Assembly: GCA_963576725.1 (NCBI GenBank)
Contig: OY755243.1
Span: 81,083,945-81,147,944 of the forward strand
Direction of reading: 5' to 3'
Length of the DNA: 64,000 nt
From: Azorinus chamasolen
Taxonomy: Eukaryota > Mollusca > Bivalvia > Cardiida > Solecurtidae
The number at the start of each line of letters is the position of its first letter. Within the stretch, counting starts at the first letter, position 1. The notes under the pieces are model-generated. The model worked only from the letters and a program-made list of their open reading frames with translations. It was not told the origin of the DNA and ran no database searches. Both the position numbers and the translations under genes were made by a program. Shown here one piece after another: positions 1 to 11,300 of this stretch.

Positions 1-1075
1 TTCATACAAGAACCTGTATATCATACGTATTGATTCAAATATATCACTTCCAACATGTAATATTCAATCCAAGATCAATAACAAACATAAATAAAGTAAC
101 TTTTACCAAATACATTTAGGTTTAATTGCCAGTTATTACCATGTATTATAATGGTCCAAGACATGCAACAGCCCACCATTTAACATTTAAATTTCTCATT
201 TTTTCCCGAACCCCCACCAGTGGGAGGGGGCACCCACCACCACACTCTCCCCCACCCGGCACTTCGTGCCTCGCCCTGCGCATAATATTTAAAGTCCTGG
301 CTACACCTATGATCAAGGGGGTATCACTTTGACAATTGTAACCAGGGATAAAGTATGACTAAGTTTTTAACTAGTAGAGATATAGGTTTCATATCTGATG
401 GGCACATGTATCTCATGAAGCTGCATTTTTTTGTCATATCAGGTAAGGATCATGTCTCAAGGTCAAATATCATATTTTGATGTCAGTGGAGACGCTGGGG
501 CATGGTGTTTCACACGTGCATCTTCGTTTCTACTGCATTTTTGTCTGCTCTGTTGGTGCAATTTGGTCATTATTCTTATTATTATCATGTCCGAGGAACA
601 CCTTTCTAGTTATAACTAGAACTATCACTGAATGTGATTGATACCCCTACCCACCACCCTGTCAAAAGATCCAATGACTTCAATACAAAATACAATAGCC
701 CAATAATCCTTTCATCCACACTTGTGGAAATGACAATTTTAAAGTCTAATCAAGGAATGACTCACATCAAAATTATGTCACACACATCTTCACATCTTTA
801 TCAATGCATATGCAAAATTTGAGGTTCAATGATGAAGAAATGTAGAAGTAGTACTTGAGAATTTATGCTCTGGACAAAAAAGAAATTATGAAAAGTAACA
901 AAGGGGAATAAAGCCCTCAAAAATGTATTTTTATTAAATGGTTTCCATGACAACAAAAAACGAGCATGGTGACCGCCACATGTGTTCATTATTTTGTGTT
1001 TAGAATGCCATAAAATGTATTTTTGCAAAGTTTCATCAAATTCTTATTTGAATTTCAAATGGGCGAATATCCCTT
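1..1075. other. Receptor 3' UTR/downstream intergenic DNA
   Basis: AT-rich, with no coding exon that I can support. A short hairpin repeat at about 235-285 (GGCACTTCGTGCC) and a stretch at 440-520 (GGGGCATGGTGTTTCAC), similar to one at 7700-7740, look like dispersed bivalve repeats. Confidence 0.5.
930..935 (-). other. Possible polyadenylation signal of the receptor gene
   Basis: AATAAA on the minus strand, about 300 bp after the stop. Plausible, but other AT-rich hexamers are nearby. Confidence 0.3.
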
Positions 1076-1079
1076 TAAT

Positions 1080-1247
1080 CCAGGGTGAAAATCATACAGA
1101 AATCTCCTAGAGGAGCTTACCAGCTCAAGCTTACTGTGAATATTCAGGGATTTTTAAAAACAAAATGACACATGATAAACAATGCAAAAGAGGGCTCATC
1201 TGTTTTCAAAGGACATTTATGACTCGTCTCCCACTCTTAAAGGGCTA
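1080..1247. mobile_element. MITE remnant (family 5) overlapping the receptor stop codon
   Basis: Matches the element at 32505-32709 over its length: GCTCAAGCTTACTGTGAATA, then AGGGATTTTTAAAAACAAA, ACATGATAAACAATGCA, GAGGGCTC and an end like TGACTCGTCTCCCACTCTTA. Its central hairpin is partly lost. Confidence 0.65.
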
Positions 1248-2868
1248 CACCTCTAGCAAAATCTACTGACACATAATTCCCGTTGGCACCTGACCTAGTC
1301 GCAGAGCCCTCGGCAGATATTACAATGAGTCCTTGTGCAACCAAGTCCCAAGTAGGGTCTATTTCTCTCTCATCTAAAGAGCATGATTCACTATTGAGAT
1401 ATGCTTCAGATCTACAGTCACTATTAGTGGCCTTATCAGTACTATTTTTTGTCTCTGGTGCAGCTGGATTCACAGTTTCCATGAATTGTTCAGAGACATT
1501 ATTTGATTTCTGCAAGGGAATAGTCGGTACAAAGTCATCAGTCTTTGTGTCTGACCCAAAGTTATTGGTTTGGGTTGTTTCAGAGATGTTTTGAATGGAT
1601 GAAGAACTTGTATCCGTGATTTGATTAAGTGATACATAACATTGTCCTGATGAGATCAGATTCATGGGTTGAGCTTGTCCTGTGACGTAACATGAAGGAC
1701 CGCCATCATCTAGTTCTGATAAATGATTTGTACTGCTCCCAGACAATGCTTGCATTGGCTCTATTTCTTTTTTGTAAGTCAACAGCTTTATCTTTTTCTT
1801 GTATGTCATTGGCCATGTCTCTTTCTTATAAGACATTAGCCCTGTCTCTTTCTTATAAGACATTGGCCCTGTCTCTTTCTTGTAAGACAACGACCCTGTC
1901 TCTTTCTTGTAAGATATTGGCTGTCTCTGTTTCTTGTAGGATATTGGCTCTGTCTGTTTTATTTTTGCAACTAGCTTTGACTCTTGATCATGATTAGTAC
2001 TCTCCATGTAGTTTGTAGACACATAATCGCTTGTAAACTGCTTGGAATTGCTCTCTCTGCCAATTCTATCCTCACATATGTCCTTGTACTGCCTGTCAAC
2101 TGTATCCTCACCTATGTCCAACTCTCTTGAGTTTGAGCAAAAATGTTTCTCTGGTTCCGTTTTATGAAAATTATGATTGGTATTTTCTGATATTGACTGT
2201 ACTCCCTCTGAATTGTTCACATTACATGTTTCTGTGTCATTAGAGTGAGTAATGATAATACTTTGTACGGCATAGTCACCAGCACTGTTCATAGTTATCT
2301 TTGATCCAGACGAATATTTCATGTGACCATCACAGTCTTTCTGTACCCTGTGGTGATCTGGATTTGAAACCAAACTATACTCTATAGACTTTGGAATATC
2401 CGAAGAACTCAGCCATGCACTGACTGTATCTTTATTCATAACTATTCTATTGTATTTATTTTTATCTAAACTGTCTGAAATAAATCCATCATTGTATACA
2501 CCTTCCTTTAAATGGATATCTTTATGTGTGAGTTTTGAAAATGATTCAAGATTCTGAAAACTTGTTTTACAATCAACTATGACTGTAAAGCTATTCTTAT
2601 TTACTGTAATTCCTGTGTAGCTTAAGATTGGCTTAGATGTTGGATTGACCACCATTGTTGTATTTTCAATGTATTGCCCACTACTTCCCATTGATATTTT
2701 TACATACCCATCTGGAGTATGGATATGTTTAGAGTTCTGAACAAGACTATACGTTTTGTCATTGACAGTATCATCAGCAGAATGCCATTCACTTTCTGTT
2801 TCGTCCTCTTCAAAGAAACCATCCTCATACCCACTCTCATCACTCGGTTGTCTCATTGGTGGGGGAGG
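1237..2868 (-). CDS. Receptor exon 15: cytoplasmic tail and stop
   Basis: Phase 0 acceptor CTTCTAG at 2869-2870, then four prolines and MRQPSDESGYEDG. It encodes 543 residues (718-1260), Ser/Thr/Asn-rich with 24 tyrosines and no folded domain that I recognise, as expected of a gp130-type tail. Motifs: two YSLV sites (757, 881; pYxxV type, which in gp130 recruits SHP2/SOCS3), one YAVQ (916; YxxQ STAT3-type site), YVSV near the C-terminus (1249), and a tandem tyrosine repeat at about 1024-1086. The stop TAA at 1239-1237 lies inside the end of a MITE remnant. Confidence 0.93.
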   Translation of the reverse strand, partial: PPPPMRQPSDESGYEDGFFEEDETESEWHSADDTVNDKTYSLVQNSKHIHTPDGYVKISMGSSGQYIENTTMVVNPTSKPILSYTGITVNKNSFTVIVDCKTSFQNLESFSKLTHKDIHLKEGVYNDGFISDSLDKNKYNRIVMNKDTVSAWLSSSDIPKSIEYSLVSNPDHHRVQKDCDGHMKYSSGSKITMNSAGDYAVQSIIITHSNDTETCNVNNSEGVQSISENTNHNFHKTEPEKHFCSNSRELDIGEDTVDRQYKDICEDRIGRESNSKQFTSDYVSTNYMESTNHDQESKLVAKIKQTEPISYKKQRQPISYKKETGSLSYKKETGPMSYKKETGLMSYKKETWPMTYKKKIKLLTYKKEIEPMQALSGSSTNHLSELDDGGPSCYVTGQAQPMNLISSGQCYVSLNQITDTSSSSIQNISETTQTNNFGSDTKTDDFVPTIPLQKSNNVSEQFMETVNPAAPETKNSTDKATNSDCRSEAYLNSESCSLDEREIDPTWDLVAQGLIVISAEGSATRSGANGNYVSVDFARGVAL

Positions 2869-5341
2869 CTAGAAGGAAAAACAATATTGAAGGCTTCAGA
2901 TCACATTTCCCAACAATACTTTCCGGCTTTCTCCATCTCATCCTTAGTTGTAATCGCTCAAAGAAATTGTTTCAATTACAGAACTGGAGATGAGATATGT
3001 TAGGAAATCTATGTTTCAAAATGTATGTAATTTTTTATGGGAAAGGATTAATTGAAACTATGTAGAAATGTTTGCTAACATTGGGGATGAAATGTTGTGA
3101 CAAATATCTTTGTCCAAACATTTCTGCCAGAGTTATGAGCCATTGATCATGTGTAAAGGATTTATCTGCATTGTTTTACACTCTAGCCTTCTCATTTCTT
3201 AACCGGTCTTGATTATGTTGATGCAGCATGTGTATCACCTTACAATCCTGGGTATGAGCGGTTCTGGTTAATGAAACCTTCACCTGATGAATACTCATGT
3301 AAAAAATAATGACATCATGAATATTTATTAGCTGAACTTTTATAATGGTACATGAACACAGGTTTTTTGACATTTTCAGAAGTTCCATAACCAAACTGAG
3401 CAGATCCTGATCAGAAAGCTCCAATTTAGATCTACTCTGTTTGCAGATGCATATAAAAGCGTACATATCAGGTAAAAGGTTAAGAGTTATGTGCCCTTGA
3501 TGTATCAACATTTCCACATGTACAGTGTTTGTTCCGTTGATACATATTAATTAGATTATTTGTTATAATAGCATATGGGCACAGGATATTGTGGCCTGAG
3601 CATTCATCAGGTCAAACCGACCGCGTTGGCTTAGTGGTAGAGCGTCCGCCTCTGATACGGGAGGTCCCGGGATCGATTCCCGGGGCCGGGTCACACCAAA
3701 GACTTTAAAATTGGTAGTAATGGCTTCCTCTTTGGCGCTCATGAATTAAGGGTTAGCATTACGACTGGTTCGTCGGTGTCAGGATAAAGTGGCTAACCGG
3801 GGCTGGTGTGCCTCATAAGATACAAGGAGATCCGAAGTTAGCGGTGCTGTGTCTTCACGGCGCTCTTCTAACCAAAAACATAGCACCATGTAAAACATGC
3901 CGTCAAAAATCAGTTGGTTATACATGCTATAATTAACATAATCAAGTCCTGTTAAGAAATGAGAATGCTAGAGTGTAAAACAATGCAGATAGATCTTTTT
4001 ACACGATCAAGGGCTCATAACTCTGGCAGAAATGGTTGTCGCACCACATTTCATCCCAATGATAGCAAACATTTCTACAAAGTTTCAATTAAATCTGACT
4101 AATAATTTAGTAGTTCTACTCCGGGCCTACTCTGTTTTCAAATAGGTTTCAAAAACATGTTTATATGAAGGAAAGTGTCAAAATTAGATTTGTTTTAGCT
4201 TACCCTAACCTTAACGCCAACATAATCCTAACCCTAAATCTCACCGTATGAGTGGAATGTTCTAATATCTTTATGAAACTTCCTGGCATATCCACTTGGT
4301 TTGATTTCTCTAATTTCTTCTTCTTCCTCCAACATAAGAAGCTGAAACGGAATACCGGTATGATCACCACCAAACATCATGCTGTAAATAGATTCCCATC
4401 ATTAACTCTTTATTTGATGAATATTCATTCAAGACTCCTTCCATTATGAACATCAATTACGCCATTGTATTAAGCCTTTCCCTATTCTATACTCATGTAA
4501 TGTTGTCATGAGAAAATATATTAGCTGATTTTTTAAAAAAAAAATATATATATTTTAAGGGAATTCTTCGTTTTGACAAAAATATTAGAATCAGATCTAT
4601 GTCTTGCCATAAGCAAGCAGAACTGACCCTGATCAGATGGCCCCATCAGGAGCCATCTGATCTGGGTCATCTCTGTTTGCAAAGGCGTGAAAAGGCGTTT
4701 ATTTTAGGGAAAGGGATAACACACAAACTAAGACAATCTAGTGCCACTGTAACATTGATGCAAACAGAGCAGATTCTGATCAGACAGGGGCTCATGCAGG
4801 GGCTGTCTAATCTCGATCTACTGCGTTTGAAAATATGTACAAATGTTTCAAATGATGTGACAAGTGATAACGAAACGAACAGATTAACAATGAACCCAAC
4901 ATAACAACCATTAGATATAGAAATATAGGTTTAAACCCTATATAACAACCATTAGATATAAAAATATAGGTTTAAACCCTATATAACAACCATTAGATAT
5001 AAAAATATAGGTTTAAACCCTATATAACAACCATTAGATATAGAAATATAGATTTAAACCCTATATAACAACCATTAGATATAAAAATATAGGTTTAAAC
5101 CCTATATAACAACCATTAGATATAGAAATATAGGTTTAAACCCTATATAACAACCATTAGATATAGAAATATAGGTTTAAACCCTATATAACAACCATTA
5201 GATATAAAAAATATAGGTTTTTCAAAATATAGGTGGTAGCTGAATGAAGATTGAAATCAGTGCAGAAACTCCTCTAAAAGCATTAAGCAACCATCAATAT
5301 GCAAAAAGCTCTTTTCAAAAATGTAACCCCCCAACCCCCCC

Positions 5342-5372
<31 letters not shown>

Positions 5373-8300
5373 CCCGGGAGCATTTATTAGAGATAATACG
5401 GTAATACAAGCTGCTCTACTGCTCTGCTCTACTGCTGAGAAAGTCTTTATTAGAGATAATACGGTAATACAAACTGCTCTACTGCTCTACTGCTCTCTGA
5501 GAAAGTCTTTATTACATTACAACAGTATAGACCCAGACCAGCCTTCATGTCGGACACACAGTATCCGGTCAGGATCTGCACTGTTTGACACTAATTATAA
5601 TCCGTAGCTATTATTTATCCATCTTTCCATACAGTGTTAACCTTGATAAGATACCCCAGGATTGTCACACTGTCTGATCTAGATCTACACTGGTTTACAA
5701 TGCAATAAGACCCCTTTCTCAGTAAGCTGATTATTTGCTAAGGAAAAAATACAGATAAGCCCTGATTTTGCTCAGCATTACTTACCACACTAGAACTACA
5801 ACAGCTAAGAGTATCACGCTGCCAACACTCCCCAGAGCTATTTTCAACATTGAAGCATCTGAAACTGTAAATTTTAAAATGTTCATAGGTTAAACACAGG
5901 TGGCAGTATCAAACTGATTTTGTGATGTATACACATTGAAAATTATACTGGACACCAAAAACAAAACAAAACAAAAACTGCAAAATGTGTCCGATTCACT
6001 ACATATAATATACAGTATAACGGCGTTATTTCGACTCTGCGGAATCACAGATATTCATATAATTAACCCTTTACTCCATGAAAATTCATGTAAGAAACAA
6101 TGACATCAACACTATTAATTACATGTAATTTAATTTTCATAATGACACTTGAGCACAGGCAATTCTGGTTATGGTAGAAACTAAAGAATCATATTGATAT
6201 GACTTCATAGGCTAACAGAGAAGACCCTGATCAGCCAGCACCTATAGGAGGGGGGGGGGCAATATTGACCTAAGGGACGATATTTGAACACTGATGGTAG
6301 TGAATCATGAGCAGTGAAACAAGATTTCGTGAAAATTCAGCTAAAATATTACCTAGAGTGTTCACAAGGTTTTCCTACTATATGACCTAGTTTTGATCCC
6401 ACATGACCAACTTTCAAACTCGTCTGAGATTTTGTCAATACAAAACTTCTGACTAAGTTTTATGAATATTGGACAAAACAAAAATTGTGACCAAAAATTG
6501 AAGAAGTTATGGTCAATGTTACGATTTCGGACGACGACAACGACGACGACAACGATGACGCGGACGCCGGAGTTACAATAGCTCGTGATTTCTTCGAAAC
6601 AGACGAGCTAAAAATGTGACATCTAGAGTGCTCACAAATTTTTTCTACTATTTGACCTAGTGACCTTGTTTTTAAATCCACATGACCCACTTTTGAACTC
6701 GCCTGAGATGTTATCAAGACAATTATCATGACCAAGTTTCATGAAGATTGGACTAAAATTATGACCACTAGAGTGTTCACAAGCAAATTGTTGACGACGT
6801 AAGACGGACGCCGGACATTAAAGTCTTCCAAAACTCACCCTGAGCTTTGCTCATGTGAGCTAATAAAATCATCTACTCTCAATGTTAGGTACCATATATA
6901 GTATATTAATGTAACTAAGAGCAGTTTTACCATTTCTTAACTCTTTGCACGCTAAGTAGCTTTTCATCTGCAACAATTGTCATCTGCTTCAATTCTTAAA
7001 ATAAACATTCTCTCGTTTCAAATATGGTCAAGGTGACAAACAGTTTGGATCCTAATGAGACACAGCATCACGTGGTGTCTCATCTGGATCCAAACTGTTT
7101 GCATAAGTAATCACAGTCTCGCCGCTAACGTGCAAACAGTTAATATCTACCTCATAGAAATGCCTTTCATGCCCTTTCAAACAGAGTACCGAAGACCTAG
7201 ATTAGACATTTCTAATACAAGCTGTCTGATCAGGGTCTGCACTGTTTGCTTATGAAGCAATAAAGATATGATACTACAGTTTCTTCCTGCGCCAAACATT
7301 TCTGTGTAGATATGCTATAAAATCTAATGAATATTCATGATGTCATCATTTCATTTATGAATATTCATGAGGTAAAAGGTTAATGTTGCAGAAATCTATT
7401 TGTTTTCACCTCATTGGCTGCACTTTGAAGCCTATTCTATTTTTTCACTCATTGTCACACTCGCAACAAATGAACTAATTTTACACCTTTTTATGCCCTC
7501 CAGGGGGTGGAGAATATTGGTTTTGCTCTGTCTGTCTTTTAGTTTGTTTGTTGGTTGGTTGGTTTGTTCCCGATATTAATGTTGGCAATAATGTTGTAGC
7601 CATTGCATATACATACTTCAAACTTGGCATGCGTGTGCAACTTATGGAGGCAAACATTTTTAGGGGTGACTTATTAAGGTCAATGTCATATATCTAAGTC
7701 AAAGGTCAAATCGGGACATAGTGTTTCACAAACACATCTTGTATTTCAAATATTTTGTCTGTCAAATTGTAATTATTTCTTAAATAGCGTCCGAAACGTG
7801 TTGCCAGGCTGTATGCATTCGAAATATGGAAAACATATTGTTATATACAGTAAACCCTTCTAGAGCGATAATTTCGTGAATAAACATAGATGACCTGAAA
7901 AGCAGATGGTTGTATAATACAAGACAAAGGTAATACAGAAAGCTCATGGGATCTTTCTACATAACTTTTGTCCCGCATTAAGCTACCACCTGCCTTTACT
8001 GCATAATGAGACACTCGCCTAGATCTAAACTGTTTGACACAAAGGTATGGTTCTGGAAAGCAATGGAAGAAACATGTAAATTGAAAATTGAAGCTAACTT
8101 TACTTAAGATAAATGCCTTTCCACGCATTTGCAAACAGAGTAAACCTAGATCAGACATTTCCAGTAGGAGCCGCCTGATCAGGATCTGCTCTGTTTGCTG
8201 ATGAAAATTGATAGATCTGTTTCTCTAGTTTCTAAAATGGCTACGTTGTTCCACCTTCCAAATTTAATTATATTTTGTCGATGAATATTCAATAGGTATT

Positions 8301-11300
8301 GAAACTTGGAATGAATATAGATCAAGGATTGGGTTAAAAGTGTTAATTATTTATTCATATAATTCTTTCTATGGCTCGGTCATAAGAAGTCGAAAATAAA
8401 ACTGTTAGCCAGGTTTACCTTTGTTTGTTTTTTTCTGCACAATGTCACTCCAGTGTCCAAGCAAACCAGACTTTGCTACAGCTTGGACCTGAACATCGTA
8501 CAATTGTTCCTCTTCCAACTCCTGTAACACAACAGAACTCGTTTCTCCAGAAACCTCTTTATCTACAAAAGGAAATGACCACGAGTTACATAAATACATA
8601 TACATGAAGAGCAACAGATAAAGGAGAATATTCAAATTCTCTAAATCGGATATTAAATTAAGTATAAACACCGGTCGGTCTTGGAGCTTTCTGCATGACT
8701 TTACCCTGCATTAAGCAACCACCTGCCTAAAAGTATCTAAATTCTTTTCTACTAGACTTCCGGTTTAGAGAGGTTTTACTGTACTAAATTGTCATTGGTC
8801 AATCAAACCCTATGTTGGGACTACTCGATCTTTAGAATTGTCTAAAAGAGCAATTCTAAAGAGTGGTCACAGCATAGGGTTTGGTGGAGAAAAGGTCTAC
8901 TGCATTATTATACGTTTAATACATTAACAAACTTAACTCTTTCAGCACCATGTTTTGTTGTCTGCAAAAGTTGTATACAATTTGTCATGTCATTTATATT
9001 TTATTTTTGATTTTTATTCCTGTTTTGTTTAAAACAACATAACCACAGTGCCAACGAGTTTGCATCCTGATGAGACGCTGAGTAACTTGACATCTCACCT
9101 GGATCCAAGCTGTTTAGGTAATCACGAATTCACCATTGGTACATTGGTGGTGAAAGAGTTAACCCTTTACTCCATGAATATTCATGTAAGAAATAATTGC
9201 ATCATGAATATCAATTGGATTAATTGCTATAATAGCTCATGGACACGGGAAGTATTTACCATGGTAGAAACTGTAGAATCATATCTTTATTATGTCATAA
9301 GCAAACAGAGCAGACCATGATCAGATGGCTCCTATAGGAGACGTCTGATCTGGGTCTACTCTAAGTGCAAATGCATATAAAGGCATATTTATGGAATAAA
9401 GGGTAATATAACCAGTATGTGCCAGTATTGAACCATTATTTGTACCAACATGCCCACTAGCATGTATACAACATAAAGTGTCGGTAAAAGAAAGAATAAA
9501 TAATTAAAAGAAATACATGTATAATAAAAATCGTATATTGGTTTTAATGTATTACTTGTGCCATTTATCCATTTATTCATACAATGTAGACTTTCATTGG
9601 CTGTTGAACAGCGGTATATCGCCGTTTAGGGACAATGAACATCCCAAGAGGTATTACACTGTGAAGAACATGTATTGATATGCAGTAGGACAGACACATC
9701 ATCTTGACATTGGGATATCTGATCTAAAGTAGGGACCACTTAAACATTTACTCCATATATATTCACCTGAGAAATAATATATGTATAACTGCTATTTAGA
9801 GTGATTTTTATAATGACATTGCTGTAGAATCAGATCTGTATTTCCATAAGAAAATAGAGCAGACCCTGATAAGATGGCTCCTACAAAAGCTACCTGATCT
9901 GGGTCTACTCTATTTGCAAAGGCATTACAATTCGCACCAATCACATCATCATGCTAACCAGTCTTAAAATGACTGCTTAATAAGAACCAGTTTTGCATTT
10001 GGTATGACCCCATCGAGGACAAAACTCACGACATTACCTCCAACTTTATCTGAGATTGCCCTACCAACTTAGCTATTCCGATGGTTAGGTTTGATTCTAC
10101 TCTTTGTATCTACACTTTGTATACTCTCAAGACCATTTCCTTCCTCCAAAGGTGCTGCATATAAAGCTTTAAATAAAAGTACCTAGAGCTACAGATACAG
10201 GTACATACTCAAAAACTTAACTCGCCATTTTCCCACCAAACTATTCTATGACCACTCTTTATCTAGAATGGTCATTTCCAGATGATTGCAAAGAGTTACA
10301 GTGTTTGGTGGAGAAATAAAGAAGTTATCCTTGATAATACACTTGTATTTTGATTTACGCATTTTATCTGGACCTCTGAGTAACCATTCTCTGGGTCAGT
10401 GCTTATAAAGCTTTTTAGTTGAGTCTGAGTTTGTCCTCAAGCTTTTGACTGGTCAGATTTGAGCCAAAGGCTCAAATCTGACCAATCAAAAACTTGAGAA
10501 CGAACTCAGACTCAACTAAAAGGAAGCATGGATACTGATTATAAACATTGGAGTCTCAATCAACAAGTGGTTGCTTAATACACAGTACCAGTAATACAAA
10601 ACACTCATTTTCCTGCATTAAGCTATTATATGCCTTAAGCCCAGTATGTCATTTTTTTAATGGTCACATAAGACAAGCATTACTATAATATGCACCAAAT
10701 GAAATTATGAATATAGATTTTACCTTTGCAACTGGTCATAGGCATGTCTGTCACACAGAACCTCACTATGTATTTCATAATGATGGGTCTGCCTGGTTTA
10801 CAGGTCAACTTGTCCCATGTAACAAGTAAATTGCTGTCCCCATTCTCAGCATGGACCTCAACATGTTCAGGTGGACCAGTCGGAGCTAAAGACAAAAGTA
10901 AAACAGTACTATAAACTCTAAACGATTCTGCACTGTCTGGGTGGAAATCTGGTCATTGCGATTACTGGGGATTATAGCATGTGTAGCTGTTCCAAAGCAA
11001 TCTGGTAGGTGCTGGTTCAAGATGTCTTTGGCTTGAGTTGTTACGCACGGTCTGCCGCTCCATGGTAAGTCCCTTGTACACCCGGTCTGCACAAATCGCC
11101 ACCAAAAACTCATGACTGCTTGCACAGGTGCACCAACACGAGCACAGGGATAAGACCCCTTTGAGTCAGTATATGTATATATAGAAAGCTTTCTATACAG
11201 TATATACATATACTGACTTAAACGGGTCTTACCCCTGTGAACACGAGCTGCAACCTCTGCAGTAGGACGTCTAGCCTCCAGCATGCCTATGGCCCTCTCG

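Larger units (their letters stand above)
3045..4095. mobile_element. Long inverted-repeat element in receptor intron 14
   Basis: About 150-bp arms at 3045-3205 and 3950-4095 are inverted copies of each other (for example TTTCTGCCAGAGTTATGAGC and its complement, and TGCATTGTTTTACACTCTAG). Between them lie a MITE (3265-3481) and a tRNA-derived SINE. No transposase is visible, so this is either a non-autonomous TIR element or two inverted copies of one repeat. Confidence 0.7.

Noticed and set aside
3618..3692. A functional tRNA gene
   Set aside because: Promoter boxes and T stem are present, but acceptor and anticodon stems do not pair properly and a SINE body follows.
4200..4240. Interstitial telomere-like CCCTAA repeats
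   Set aside because: Only about four degenerate words (ACCCTAACC, ATCCTAACCCTAAATC). Too few to support a telomeric origin.
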